Source of the DNA: Stagnihabitans sp043721775
GTDB taxonomy: Bacteria > Pseudomonadota > Alphaproteobacteria > Rhodobacterales > Rhodobacteraceae
Assembly (NCBI GenBank): GCA_043721775.1
Contig: JAYSQA010000157.1
Span: 1-32,481, forward strand
Length of the DNA stretch: 32,481 nucleotides
Reading direction: 5' to 3'
Part shown: piece after piece, positions 15,001-22,937 of the stretch
Position numbering within the stretch: position 1 is the stretch's first letter
Layout of the letters: every line of letters starts with the position of its first letter
The notes under the pieces: model-generated
What the model saw: only the letters and a program-made list of their open reading frames with translations
What the model was told of the DNA's origin: nothing
Databases searched by the model: none
Program-made: the position numbers and the translations under genes

Positions 15001-15337
15001 GTCCGAGGAAATCGCCCGCGTGGTGCGCGCCCGTGCCGCCAACCCGTTGTGGGCTGATGGCATGATGCGTCACGGCTTCCGGGGTGCTGCCGAGATTGCC
15101 GCCACCCTTGACCACATGGCCGCCTTCGCCCACCTGGCCGAGGTCGTGCCGGCTCACCTGTTCGACCTTTACCACCGGGCCACGCTAGAACGCGACGATC
15201 TGCGCGCCTTCCTTGGCCGTGAAAATCCGCAGGCTCTCGCGGCCATGCAAGACACCTTCCGGCGCTTGCGCGAGGCTGGTCTGTGGCTGACCCGCAGCAA
15301 CTCCATCGCGTGGGAGGTATCGGCTGTAAATGACTGA
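12077..15337 (+). CDS. cobN: Cobaltochelatase subunit CobN
   Basis: This 1086-residue large subunit of the ATP-dependent aerobic cobaltochelatase inserts Co(II) into hydrogenobyrinic acid a,c-diamide with CobS and CobT, which are not in this window. Family motifs include VSVDTYIEKTAFGAKAILVR near the N-terminus, the central HMGAHGTLEWLPGK (about residue 530), DGLHIYGRGP, LWGSATMRTAGEDFAMAL (about 766) and the C-terminal region with ESWLQASSWA. The frame is open upstream, but ATG at 12077, one base after the cobW stop, gives the family N-terminus MHIVFRESHGLDE. It is shorter than the well-known ~1270-residue Pseudomonas form. A REP-like palindrome (12252-12276) and a 12-bp duplication (12224-12247) are translated in frame as DISGDISGGMGKLPILRL. 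It overlaps cobG by eight bases. Confidence 0.95.
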   Translation: MHIVFRESHGLDETAVPFDPGQDPADLLVLSFSDSDLGAFAAGWKRANAGDISGDISGGMGKLPILRLCNLVALKHPVSVDTYIEKTAFGAKAILVRLIGGEAYWAYGLASLGDLARRKGIALAVLPADGREDTRLDEISTLPVSTLRRLQALCDAGGAVAAQAALAQLSLAAGLYAGPVPGDKRVPDAGFYQPGQGVVAASLPCAVAVIFYRSYLTAADTAPIDALILALHEAGLAAFGLFAPSLKGAPAAWVADALRAAQPIAVINATAFSAKGPDGTSPLDVGCPVFQVALSTARRRDWVSSARGLSPSDLAMHVVLPEVDGRLLAGVISFKSPGKRDPDLQFARFAHRADADRIAAVVARVKAWHRLATTPKASRTLAVILSTYPGRTHQMAHAVGLDAIASTEALLADLAAAGYTTRASALPADVLQHEAALWPISEYYNALNTLPADLRASLEAWGPPEDDPSAQDNAFRFRCITLGNTLIALQPERGRATQRDAEYHDLSVPPRHAYVAFYLWLRAQNIHALIHMGAHGTLEWLPGKSVALSSSCWPEALIGPLPVIYPFIVNDPGEAAQAKRRIGAVTLGHMPPPLANSGIPQNLSNLERLLDEYSTADGIDPARRDRLIRAVRDEAQAQGVEADLAIPPNASAAEAITRIDRFVCDIKESQYGDGLHIYGRGPQGEAERLGLLTALNGQRVPPGPAGSPNRGRSDVLPTGRNLYSVDPRAVPSRAAHAQGVKLAEELIRRHLQDHGDYPKGLVVDLWGSATMRTAGEDFAMALHLAGLAPMWDDNSARVSGVEVIPLALLNRPRIDLTLRVSGLFRDIFPGLAQLFETGAAALGLRGEAPEDNPYTAASPRVFAPEPGRYGLGIGHDDFSDAARIAAGESWLQASSWAIGQDGNSREDRAALEARLHKADSFIHSQDLTETDVLVAQDYAAHEAGFAAAMARLGAAKPTLYHLDATRPDTPHTRTLSEEIARVVRARAANPLWADGMMRHGFRGAAEIAATLDHMAAFAHLAEVVPAHLFDLYHRATLERDDLRAFLGRENPQALAAMQDTFRRLREAGLWLTRSNSIAWEVSAVND
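12224..12247 (+). repeat. 12-bp tandem duplication in cobN
   Basis: GGGGACATTTCT (12224-12235) is followed by GGGGATATTTCT (12236-12247), differing by one base. It encodes GDIS twice and lies immediately before the REP-like palindrome. Confidence 0.8.
12252..12276. repeat. REP-like palindrome copy B, inside cobN
   Basis: gcATGGGCA-AAT-TGCCCATCCTACG matches copies A, C and D in the palindrome and the CCTAC tail. Here it is part of the cobN reading frame, giving MGKLPILR. It keeps the frame open and lies at a place where CobN relatives are variable in length. Confidence 0.8.
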
Positions 15338-16484
15338 TTTATCAGGAAAATCTTTCTCGGTCAAAGGTTGGTGCCCCGGTGCCTTGCGGCCCATGTCATC
15401 CGGCGACGGTCTGGTACTGCGCATCAGGCCAAGGCTGGCGCACCTGACCACAACTCAGCTTGCGGGCATCGCGCAGGCCGCCCTGACCCACGGCAACGGC
15501 ATCATCGAACTGACCGCCCGCGCCAATGTGCAGCTGCGCGGAGTAACGGCGCAAAGCCACGCGCCCCTGATTGCCGCCCTTGACGCCTTGGGCCTGATCG
15601 ACCCAGATACCCAAGTCGAAAGCCACCGCAATGTGGTGCTGAATCCGTTCTGGCAGGGCGCCCAGAACGCGGCCCTGGCAGCACAGCTTTACACCGCCCT
15701 TCTGCATGGCCCCGACCTGCCGGGCAAATTCGGCTTTGCACTGGATACCGGGGCCTTGCGTGTGCTGGCCAATACATCCAGCGACATCCGCATCGAACGG
15801 GCGGCAACAGGCGGCCTGATCCTGCGGGCAGATGGAGCGCCGGGTGGGCAAGCGGTGACGGTGGATGAGGCCGTGCCTTTGGCCATGCGGATGGCCGAAT
15901 GGTTCGTGGCCTCAGGTGGCATTCGCGAGGGCCGGGGCCGGATGGCCACCCATCCCAAGGCCGGGATGCCGTTTGATACCACCCAAGCGCCTGCCGCGCC
16001 TGCCGCCACGGCTGCGCCCGGCACCACGCCACATGGTGCGCTGGTGGGGTTTGAATTCGGCATCCTGCGTGCCGAGGTTCTGGCCGAGATTGCCGAGATT
16101 GCAGGGCTGGCCGGTTCTGTTCGCATAACCCCGTGGCGGATGCTGCTGCTGCAAGGGGCTGCGGTTCCCACCCATCCGGCGTTGATCACTGCGGCCGACG
16201 ATCCCCGGCTGCGCGTGCTGGCCTGCACCGGTGCTCCGGGGTGCCCGCAGGCGTTGCAGGAAACCCGCGCGCTGGCCCGGCGTCTTGCCGCCGCTGTGCC
16301 GCCAGGCAAATTGCTGCATGTGTCAGGTTGCGGCAAGGGTTGTGCCCATCCGGGGCCAGCGGACCTGACCCTTTCGGCCTCGCGCCACGGCTTCACGCTC
16401 TTGAAGGATGCCAGGGCGGGCGGCTGTGGGCCCGTTATGGCGGCGCAGGACATCACCTTAGAAACCCTTCGCAAGGCCCTGTAA
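15330..16484 (+). CDS. cobG: Precorrin-3B synthase CobG
   Basis: This 384-residue iron-sulfur monooxygenase, related to nitrite and sulfite reductases, converts precorrin-3A to precorrin-3B with O2 and so marks the aerobic pathway. The sequence shows the half-repeat start FSVKGWCPGALRPMSSGDGL, the substrate-binding IELTARANVQLRGV motif and the four cluster cysteines at about residues 299, 305, 334 and 338 (CTGAPGC and CGKGC). The length is normal. It overlaps the cobN end by eight bases and is followed directly by cobH. An alanine-rich linker (about residues 215-232) is unremarkable for high-GC relatives. Confidence 0.94.
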   Translation: MTDLSGKSFSVKGWCPGALRPMSSGDGLVLRIRPRLAHLTTTQLAGIAQAALTHGNGIIELTARANVQLRGVTAQSHAPLIAALDALGLIDPDTQVESHRNVVLNPFWQGAQNAALAAQLYTALLHGPDLPGKFGFALDTGALRVLANTSSDIRIERAATGGLILRADGAPGGQAVTVDEAVPLAMRMAEWFVASGGIREGRGRMATHPKAGMPFDTTQAPAAPAATAAPGTTPHGALVGFEFGILRAEVLAEIAEIAGLAGSVRITPWRMLLLQGAAVPTHPALITAADDPRLRVLACTGAPGCPQALQETRALARRLAAAVPPGKLLHVSGCGKGCAHPGPADLTLSASRHGFTLLKDARAGGCGPVMAAQDITLETLRKAL

Positions 16485-17114
16485 ATGCCGTATCTTTACG
16501 AAACCAATGGCGCTGCGATCTACCTGAAAAGCTTCGCCATGATCAGGGCCGAGGCCGATTTGGCAAGCTTTACGCCCGAAGAAGAGGTGGTCGTTGTCCG
16601 CATGATTCACGCCGCAGGCATGGTCGGGCTTGAAAGGTTCGTGCGCTTTTCCCCCGGTATGGCGATTGCAGCGCGGGCGGCGCTGGAGGCTGGTGCCCCG
16701 ATCCTGTGCGATGCACGGATGGTCTCGGAAGGCATCACCCGCACCCGGCTGCCTGCGCGAAATGAGGTGATCTGCACCCTGAACGACCCCCGCGTTCCCG
16801 GCATGGCGGCAGAGATGGCCAACACCCGGTCAGCCGCGGCATTGGAGCTGTGGCGGCCCCATCTGGCAGGCGCGGTTGTGGCCATTGGCAACGCGCCAAC
16901 GGCTTTGTTTCACCTTCTCAATATGTTGGAAGACGAAGCCTGCCCGCGTCCCGCTGCCATTATCGGCTGTCCGGTGGGGTTTGTCGGCGCTGCGGAATCG
17001 AAAGCTGCGTTGATGGCGGCACCTTTGGTGGCTGCTGTCGTGGTTGAGGGGCGGCTGGGCGGTTCGGCCATTACCGTCGCGGCAGTCAATGCCCTGGCAA
17101 GCCGGAAAGAATAA
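16485..17114 (+). CDS. cobH: Precorrin-8X methylmutase CobH
   Basis: This 209-residue enzyme moves the C-11 methyl group to C-12, forming hydrogenobyrinic acid. The family signature VRMIHAAGM, with the catalytic histidine at residue 42, is present, as are CDARMVSEGITRTRLP (about 78) and the glycine-rich GNAPTALFHL and GCPVGFVGAAESK motifs (about 138 and 164). Its ATG follows the cobG stop without a gap, and cobI begins one base after its own stop, so translation is likely coupled. Confidence 0.96.
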   Translation: MPYLYETNGAAIYLKSFAMIRAEADLASFTPEEEVVVVRMIHAAGMVGLERFVRFSPGMAIAARAALEAGAPILCDARMVSEGITRTRLPARNEVICTLNDPRVPGMAAEMANTRSAAALELWRPHLAGAVVAIGNAPTALFHLLNMLEDEACPRPAAIIGCPVGFVGAAESKAALMAAPLVAAVVVEGRLGGSAITVAAVNALASRKE

Positions 17115-17115
17115 C

Positions 17116-17859
17116 ATGGGTCCGATCAAAGGGAAAATCATCTGCGCAGGCCTTGGCCCCGGCGACCCGGATCTGATGAGCGTGCGGGCGCATCGGGCCG
17201 TGACCTCTGCGACGCAGGTTGCCTATTTCCGCAAGGCTGGGCGGGCCGGACAGGCGCGGCGCATTGTGAACGGGCTGTTGCGGGCCGACGCGGTGGAACA
17301 TGCGATGGAATACCCCATCACCACCGAACTGCCCTTCGACGGACCAGAATATAATGTTGCTTTGGCACGGTTCTATGATGATTGGGCGGCGCGGCTTGCC
17401 GTGGTTTGCCAGACTTCGGATGTGGTGGTGCTGTGCGAGGGCGATCCGTTCTTCTACGGCTCTTTCATGCATCTTTACAGCCGCTTGTCAGGCGTTGTTG
17501 CGATGGAAATCATTCCCGGCATTACTGGAATGTCGGGCTGCTGGACCGTGACGGGCACGCCCATCACCTGGGGCGATGACGTGCTGACCGTGCTGATGGG
17601 CACCTTGCCCGAGGCCGATCTGACCCGGCTCATGGGGCAGGCCGACGCCTTGGTGGTGATGAAAACCGGCCGCAACCTGCCGAAAATCCGCCGTGCGCTG
17701 GAGGCCTCGGGTCGTCTGGATGCCGCTTGGCTGGTCGAGGCCGGGACGATGCCCAACCAACGCATTCAACGGCTGGTCGAGGCCGACGCCACACAATGCC
17801 CCTATTTCGCCATCGTGCTGGTCCACGGCCACGGCCGCAGGCCCGAGGTGCCGGAATGA
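17116..17859 (+). CDS. cobI: Precorrin-2 C20-methyltransferase CobI
   Basis: This 247-residue SAM-dependent tetrapyrrole methylase forms precorrin-3A. The glycine-rich N-terminal motif is CAGLGPGDPDLMS; CEGDPFFYGSFMHLY (about 107-121) and IIPGITGMSGCW (about 133) belong to the SAM site of this fold. ATG at 17116 gives the usual N-terminus; a longer frame upstream only overlaps cobH. The stop overlaps the cobJ start by four bases (ATGA). It differs from the C11 and C17 enzymes in the window in having the VAYFRKAGRAGQARR segment typical of CobI. Confidence 0.95.
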   Translation: MGPIKGKIICAGLGPGDPDLMSVRAHRAVTSATQVAYFRKAGRAGQARRIVNGLLRADAVEHAMEYPITTELPFDGPEYNVALARFYDDWAARLAVVCQTSDVVVLCEGDPFFYGSFMHLYSRLSGVVAMEIIPGITGMSGCWTVTGTPITWGDDVLTVLMGTLPEADLTRLMGQADALVVMKTGRNLPKIRRALEASGRLDAAWLVEAGTMPNQRIQRLVEADATQCPYFAIVLVHGHGRRPEVPE

Positions 17860-18590
17860 CGGGCCGTCTGGACATTGTGGGCCTTGGTCCGGGGGCCGAG
17901 GCGATGCTGACGCCGGAAGTGGTCGGCGCATTGCAGCAGGCGACGGATGTGGTGGGCTATATTCCTTACGTGGCGCGCATTGCCGCCCGTCCGGGGTTGA
18001 CGCTGCACGCCTCTGACAACCGGGTGGAGCTGGACCGCGCCCGCAACGCTTTGCAAATGGCGCTGCAAGGACAACGGGTTGTGGTGGTTTCCTCGGGTGA
18101 TCCGGGGGTATTCGCCATGGCCTCGGCGGTGTTTGAAGCGATGGAGGGTTGGCCGGAAGCGCAAGGATTGCCGATCTCGGTTCTGCCGGGCATCACGGCG
18201 ATGCTGGCGGCGGCGGCGGCTTTGGGGGCACCCTTGGGGCATGATTTCGCCTGCATCAACCTTTCGGACAACCTGAAACCATGGTCGTTGATTGAACGGC
18301 GTTTGCGGTTGGCGGCAGAGGCTGATCTGGCGATGGCGTTCTATAACCCCCGGTCCGCCAGCCGTCCGGAGGGATTTGAACGAACGCTGGAGGTTCTGCG
18401 CGCAAGTTGTGGGCCTGACAGGCTTATTTCCTTTGCCCGTGCGGTGTCGACCCCGGATCAGGCCTTGCTGACGGTAAGTCTGGCCGACGCGAGGCCAGAG
18501 ATGGCCGATATGCGGACGGTGGTGATCGTCGGCAATTCAGCGACGCGGCGGGTGGGGAATTTCGTTTACACGCCAAGGTTTGCCGGATGA
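17856..18590 (+). CDS. cobJ: Precorrin-3B C17-methyltransferase CobJ
   Basis: This 244-residue enzyme methylates C-17 and promotes ring contraction to precorrin-4. Motifs are VGLGPGAEAMLTPEVVGAL at the N-terminus, VVSSGDPGVFAMASAVFEAM (about 74-93), VLPGITAMLAAAA, and MAFYNPRSASRPEGFER (about 161), which is characteristic of CobJ. The frame to use starts at ATG 17856, overlapping the cobI stop by four bases. Its last 25 bases overlap the 3' end of cobK on the opposite strand. Confidence 0.95.
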   Translation: MTGRLDIVGLGPGAEAMLTPEVVGALQQATDVVGYIPYVARIAARPGLTLHASDNRVELDRARNALQMALQGQRVVVVSSGDPGVFAMASAVFEAMEGWPEAQGLPISVLPGITAMLAAAAALGAPLGHDFACINLSDNLKPWSLIERRLRLAAEADLAMAFYNPRSASRPEGFERTLEVLRASCGPDRLISFARAVSTPDQALLTVSLADARPEMADMRTVVIVGNSATRRVGNFVYTPRFAG

Positions 18591-19309
18591 AGCCACGCCA
18601 ACACGTCAGCCACCGTCTCAACGCTGTGCCGGTCGGGTATGGCGGGGCGGTCGATCAGGATCACCGGCAGGTTCAGCGCACGGGCGGCATCAAGCTTGGC
18701 ACGGGCACCGGTGCCGCCGGCGTTCTTGGCGACGATATGGCTGATGTGGTGGGCTTGCAACACGGCAAGGTCGCCTTCCAGGGTGAAGGGGCCTCGCGAG
18801 ATGATGGCTTCGGCGTTCGGCAAGGGCAGGCTGGCCGGCGGGTCGACAAGCCGCAAAAGATAATGATGTTGGGGCTTTGCGGCAAAAACCTCAAGCTGCT
18901 GGCGACCGATGGCGAGGAAGATTTTGGCCGGGTCATCGGGCAAGGCCGCCAGCGCCGCCTCCATCGAGGGCACGTTCTGCCAGCGGTCGCCAGGGCCGGG
19001 TTGCCACGGTTGACGCTGCAACGCCAGCAGCGGCAGGTTGGTGATTTTCGCGGCCTCTACGGCGTTCGTGCTGATCTGGGCGGCGAAGGGATGGGTGGCG
19101 TCCAAGATGTGGGTGATAGCTTCAGCGCGCAGATAGCGGACCAGACCCTGAACGCCGCCAAAGCCGCCGATGCGGTGCGGCAGGGGTTGGGGGACAGGGC
19201 TTTCGGTTCGTCCGGCGTAGGAGAATACGCCTGCAATGCCTTGATCGGCCAAGGTTTTGGCAAGTTGCGAGGCCTCGGTTGTGCCGCCGAGCAGAAGGAT
19301 GCGGGTCAT
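18566..19309 (-). CDS. cobK: Precorrin-6A reductase CobK
   Basis: This 247-residue NADPH-dependent reductase converts precorrin-6A to precorrin-6B. The Rossmann-like start MTRILLLGGTTEASQLAKTL, the middle ILDATHPFAAQISTNA (about 79) and the C-terminal VAKNAGGTGARAKLDAARAL (about 198) are all family motifs. ATG at 19309 is preferred to the in-frame ATG at 19333 because the glycine-rich motif should be close to the N-terminus. Unlike all its neighbours it is on the minus strand. Its first base overlaps the cobL start (the four bases CATG serve both ATGs), and its 3' end overlaps cobJ by 25 bp. Its promoter must therefore lie within cobL. Confidence 0.95.
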   Translation of the reverse strand: MTRILLLGGTTEASQLAKTLADQGIAGVFSYAGRTESPVPQPLPHRIGGFGGVQGLVRYLRAEAITHILDATHPFAAQISTNAVEAAKITNLPLLALQRQPWQPGPGDRWQNVPSMEAALAALPDDPAKIFLAIGRQQLEVFAAKPQHHYLLRLVDPPASLPLPNAEAIISRGPFTLEGDLAVLQAHHISHIVAKNAGGTGARAKLDAARALNLPVILIDRPAIPDRHSVETVADVLAWLHPANLGV

Positions 19310-20486
19310 GGGTGAGGCTTGGCTTTCGATCATTGGGTTGAATGAGGATGGACTGGCAGGGCTGACCTACGCAAGCCGTCAGGCGCTGGACCGGGCGGAA
19401 ATTGTGTTTGGGGCACCAAGGCATCTGGCTTTGGCGGGGGTTGCGGGCCGCCCTTGGGGGGTGCCGTTCTCGGTCGCACCGGTCTTGGCGGAGCGGGCGA
19501 AGCGGGTGGCGGTTCTGGCCTCGGGCGATCCCTTCTGGCATGGCGCGGGCGGGTCTTTGGCGGGGCAACTAAGGCCGGGTGAATGGGTCAGTTATCCTGC
19601 CGCATCGACCTTTCAGCTTGCCGCCAATCGGTTGGGCTGGCGGATGGAGGAGGTTTTGTGCCTTGGCCTGCACGCCGCCCCTTTGGCGCGGTTGCGGCCT
19701 GTTCTGGCGCGGGGGCAGAAGGTGATTTGCTTGCTGCGCGATGGCGCTGCGGTGGGGGAGTTGGCCACGTATCTGATGGCGCAGGGCTTTGGCGGATCAA
19801 GCCTGCATGTGCTGGAAGCTTTGGGTGGGCCGCGAGAGCGTATTGTGAAGATGGCGCCGGAAGCGATGGTTCTGGAAGCATTTTCGGCACCTGTCGCGGT
19901 GGCGGTGGAGTGTGTGGGGCGGGGGATGCCAAAAGTCGCAGGGTTGCCGGACGATCTGTTTGCGCATGATGGGCAGATTACCAAGCGCGGCATTCGGGCG
20001 TTGACGTTGTCGGCACTGGCACCGCGCGGGGCTGAGGTTTTGTGGGATCTTGGGACCGGATCGGGATCAGTTTCGATTGAGTTTCTGTTGGCCGCGTTGG
20101 GGTCTGTGGCCCATGCGGTTGAGGCGGATGCTGTGCGGGGCGCGCGGGCGCGCGCGAATGCAGAGGCGTTTGGGTTGGGCCATCGCTGGCATTTGCATCT
20201 GGGTAAGGCGGTGGAGGTTTTGGCGCAACTGCCTGTTCCGGATGTGGTTTTTGTGGGGGGTGGGGCATCAGAGGACTTGTTGCAGGGGCTTTGGCCCTTG
20301 CTGCCGGACGGTGCGCGGTTGGTGATGAACGGGGTGACGCTGGAGACGGAAGCGCTGCTCTACCGCTGGCATGGGTTGCGGGGCGGCGACTTGATGCGGA
20401 TTGATCTTGCAGAGGCCGGCGCCTTGGGGTCCAAGCGCGGTTGGGAGGCCTCGCGCCCCGTGGTGCAGTGGAGTGTGGCGAAATGA
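19308..20486 (+). CDS. cobL: Precorrin-6Y C5,15-methyltransferase (decarboxylating) CobL
   Basis: This 392-residue bifunctional enzyme has an N-terminal CbiE-type tetrapyrrole methylase domain (WLSIIGLNEDGLAGL, later VLASGDPFWHGAG at about 64-76) and a C-terminal CbiT-type domain. The latter carries a class I SAM motif LWDLGTGSGSVSIEFL at about residues 245-260 and FVGGGASEDLL at about 315. It methylates C-5 and C-15 and decarboxylates the C-12 acetate. ATG at 19308 gives the family N-terminus and shares bases with the cobK start on the other strand. The stop overlaps the cobE start by four bases. Confidence 0.95.
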   Translation: MGEAWLSIIGLNEDGLAGLTYASRQALDRAEIVFGAPRHLALAGVAGRPWGVPFSVAPVLAERAKRVAVLASGDPFWHGAGGSLAGQLRPGEWVSYPAASTFQLAANRLGWRMEEVLCLGLHAAPLARLRPVLARGQKVICLLRDGAAVGELATYLMAQGFGGSSLHVLEALGGPRERIVKMAPEAMVLEAFSAPVAVAVECVGRGMPKVAGLPDDLFAHDGQITKRGIRALTLSALAPRGAEVLWDLGTGSGSVSIEFLLAALGSVAHAVEADAVRGARARANAEAFGLGHRWHLHLGKAVEVLAQLPVPDVVFVGGGASEDLLQGLWPLLPDGARLVMNGVTLETEALLYRWHGLRGGDLMRIDLAEAGALGSKRGWEASRPVVQWSVAK

Positions 20487-20872
20487 TCGTGGCGGGGCTT
20501 GGGTTCAGGCGCGGGGCTTCGGCGGAAAGTCTGGGTGCGGCGCTGGCTTTGGTGGGCAAGGCCGACGCCATCGCTACGGCGGAAGACAAGGTGAATGAGG
20601 CGGGATTGTTGCGTTTGGCCAATGACTTGGGGCTGAAGGTTCATGGCGTTTCCCGGGCTGCGATGGCGGCGCAGGGCATCGAAGGTTCGGCCCGGGTGAT
20701 GGCGGAATATGGCACGGGGTCGGTGGCGGAAGCCTCGGCACTGGCTGTGGCGGGGCCGGGGGCGCGGTTGATTGTCGGGCGCAGGACCGGGCCGGATGGG
20801 ATGGCGGTAGTTGCCTTGGCTAAGACTGCGGTGGAGTCTGCGGCGGAGTCTGCGGCGGAGTCTGCGGCATGA
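20483..20872 (+). CDS. cobE: CobE/CbiG C-terminal domain protein
   Basis: This 129-residue product resembles CobE, the stand-alone form of the CbiG C-terminal domain. Visible are MIVAGLGFRRGASAESL at the N-terminus, IATAEDKVNEAGLLRLANDL, and the EYGTGSVAEASALAVAGPGA segment. CobE is needed for aerobic cobalamin synthesis but its exact reaction is not settled. It starts at ATG 20483, overlapping the cobL stop, and its own stop overlaps the cobM start. The C-terminus ends in three ESAA repeats from a 12-bp tandem repeat, probably a recent expansion. Confidence 0.85.
   Translation: MIVAGLGFRRGASAESLGAALALVGKADAIATAEDKVNEAGLLRLANDLGLKVHGVSRAAMAAQGIEGSARVMAEYGTGSVAEASALAVAGPGARLIVGRRTGPDGMAVVALAKTAVESAAESAAESAA
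20834..20869 (+). repeat. Three 12-bp tandem repeats at the cobE 3' end
   Basis: gagtctgcggcg occurs at 20834-20845 and 20846-20857, and once more with a final A at 20858-20869. The units encode ESAA three times, and the last base is the A of the cobM ATG. In-frame changes of copy number would only alter the CobE tail. Confidence 0.9.
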
Positions 20873-21645
20873 CGGTGCATTTCATTGGCGCGGGGCCGGG
20901 GGCGGCGGATTTGCTGACGCTGCGGGGGCGGGATCTGATCGCAGGCTCGCTGGTGTGTCTGTACGCGGGGTCTTTGGTGCCAGAGGGGGTGCTGGCGCAT
21001 TGTCCGCCGGGATGCCGGATCGTGAATACCGCGCCGTTGTCTTTGGATGCGATCATCGCAGAGATGGCGGCGGCGGATGCGGAGGGCTTGGATGTGGCCC
21101 GGTTGCATTCGGGCGATCTTTCGATCTGGTCGGCGATGGGAGAGCAGTTGCGGCGTTTGCGCGCGTTGGGGATTGCTTATGATGTGACGCCGGGAGTGCC
21201 TTCATTTGCGGCCTCGGCTGCGGCTTTGGGGGTGGAGTTGACGCTGCCGGGTTTGGCGCAGAGCGTTGTTTTGACGAGGGTTTCGGGACGGGCTTCCACG
21301 ATGCCCGAGCGGGAGACTTTGGTGACCTTTGCTGCAACGGGGGCAACGCTGGCCATTCATCTGTCGATCCACGCGCTGGGGCAGGTGGTTGCCGACCTGG
21401 TGCCGTTCTATGGCGCGGACTGTCCGGTGGCGGTGGTGTGGCGGGCAACATGGCCGGATCAGCGGATTGTGCGGGGTGTGCTTTCGACGATTGAAGCGGC
21501 GGTGGGGCCCGAGATTGACCGGACGGCTTTGATTCTGGTCGGGCGGGCTTTGGCGGCGGAGGGATTTGCGGACAGCAGGCTTTACGCTGAGGATTATGAC
21601 CGGCGCTATCGGCCGGTTGGCACCGACCCAAGGTTTCCAGAGTGA
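20869..21645 (+). CDS. cobM: Precorrin-4 C11-methyltransferase CobM
   Basis: This 258-residue tetrapyrrole methylase forms precorrin-5. The N-terminal FIGAGPGAADLLTLRG, the VCLYAGSLVPEGVLAHCP motif, VARLHSGDLSIWSAMGEQL (about 77-95) and YDVTPGVPSFAASAAAL (about 104) are typical of CobM/CbiF. The length is normal. Its start overlaps the cobE stop, and the cobB GTG start overlaps its stop by four bases (GTGA). The third codon positions are strongly G-rich here, as in cobL and cobB. Confidence 0.95.
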   Translation: MTVHFIGAGPGAADLLTLRGRDLIAGSLVCLYAGSLVPEGVLAHCPPGCRIVNTAPLSLDAIIAEMAAADAEGLDVARLHSGDLSIWSAMGEQLRRLRALGIAYDVTPGVPSFAASAAALGVELTLPGLAQSVVLTRVSGRASTMPERETLVTFAATGATLAIHLSIHALGQVVADLVPFYGADCPVAVVWRATWPDQRIVRGVLSTIEAAVGPEIDRTALILVGRALAAEGFADSRLYAEDYDRRYRPVGTDPRFPE

Positions 21646-22937
21646 CGGGTGGGGTGATCATAGCGGCGCCGTCCTCGGGCAGCGGCAAGACTTTGTTGAC
21701 TTTGGGGCTGGCGCGGGCGTTTGTTTTGCGGGGCTTGAAGGTGCAGTGCTTCAAGTCGGGGCCGGATTATATTGATCCTGCGTTTCATCGGGCGGCGACG
21801 GGGCGGGCATCCTTTAACCTTGAGTCCTGGGCGATGACGCGGGGAATGGTTGGCAGCCTGCTGGGCCGGGCGGATGGGGCGGATATTGTCATTGCGGAAG
21901 GCTCGATGGGGCTGCATGACGGGGTGGCTTTGCCTGGCGAGTGGGGCAGGGGGGCCACTGCGGACCTGGCCTTGCATCTGGATTGGCCGGTGGTGTTGGT
22001 GATTGATGCGGGAGGCCAAGCGCAGACGGCGGGGGCGGTGGCTTTGGGGCTGTTGACCTATCGTCCGGGGTTGCGGTTGGCGGGGGTGGTGCTGAACAAG
22101 GTGGCCTCGCCCCGGCATGAACGGTTGCTTAGGGCGGGGGTTGAGGCAGCGGGCATTCGCGTTCTGGGGGCGCTGCCGAGGGTTGCCGCGCTGGCGCTGC
22201 CAGAGCGGCATCTGGGGCTGGTACAGGCCGAGGAATTGCCGGAACTGGACGCGATGCTGGATGAGGCGGCGCGAATTGTCGGGTGCCATGTGGATTTGGC
22301 GGCGGTGCTGGCGGCGGCGTCGCCTTTGCCTGTGGGGGCTGTGCCGTTGAAGATCACGCCGCCGGGGCAGCGGATTGCCTTGGCGCGCGATGAAGCGTTT
22401 TCATTCATTTATCCGCATCTGGTGGAGGGCTGGCGGGCCTTTGGCGCGGAGGTGGTGACATTTTCGCCTTTGGCGGACGAGCCGCCTCCGGAGGCGGATG
22501 TGTGCTGGTTGCCGGGGGGCTATCCGGAACTGCACGCGGGTCGGTTGGCTGGGGCGGAGCGGTTTCGCGCTGGTTTGCAGGGCTTCAAGGGCCGGGTGCA
22601 TGGCGAGTGTGGTGGTTACATGGTGCTTGGCGAGGGGTTGATTGACAAGGCCGGGGTGCGGCATCAGATGGCGGGGCTGCTGGGGCTGGTCACCTCGTTT
22701 GAGAAGCGGAAGATGCATCTGGGCTATCGGCTGGCGACATTGCTGGCAGCAATGCCGGGGCAGGGTGTGGGGGCGCGGTTGCGCGGGCATGAGTTTCATT
22801 ATTCGTCCATCATCAGCCAGCCGGATGCGGCTATGGCAGCGGTGGTGGATGCCGAGGGGGCGGAGGTGGCAGAGACCGGCAGCTGTCGGGGCCGCGTTTC
22901 GGGGTCATATTTCCATCTGATTGCTGAGGCGTCATGA
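21642..22937 (+). CDS. cobB: Hydrogenobyrinic acid a,c-diamide synthase CobB
   Basis: This 431-residue ATP- and glutamine-dependent enzyme amidates the a and c side chains of hydrogenobyrinic acid, the last step before cobalt insertion. The N-terminal synthetase domain has IAAPSSGSGKTLLTLGLARA (P-loop at about residues 8-17) and CFKSGPDYIDPAFH. The glutaminase domain has VCWLPGGYPELHA and the nucleophile Cys323 in GECGGYMVLGEG. The start codon is GTG at 21642, inside the cobM stop. It is followed by cobA with an ATGA overlap. Confidence 0.95.
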   Translation: MTGGVIIAAPSSGSGKTLLTLGLARAFVLRGLKVQCFKSGPDYIDPAFHRAATGRASFNLESWAMTRGMVGSLLGRADGADIVIAEGSMGLHDGVALPGEWGRGATADLALHLDWPVVLVIDAGGQAQTAGAVALGLLTYRPGLRLAGVVLNKVASPRHERLLRAGVEAAGIRVLGALPRVAALALPERHLGLVQAEELPELDAMLDEAARIVGCHVDLAAVLAAASPLPVGAVPLKITPPGQRIALARDEAFSFIYPHLVEGWRAFGAEVVTFSPLADEPPPEADVCWLPGGYPELHAGRLAGAERFRAGLQGFKGRVHGECGGYMVLGEGLIDKAGVRHQMAGLLGLVTSFEKRKMHLGYRLATLLAAMPGQGVGARLRGHEFHYSSIISQPDAAMAAVVDAEGAEVAETGSCRGRVSGSYFHLIAEAS

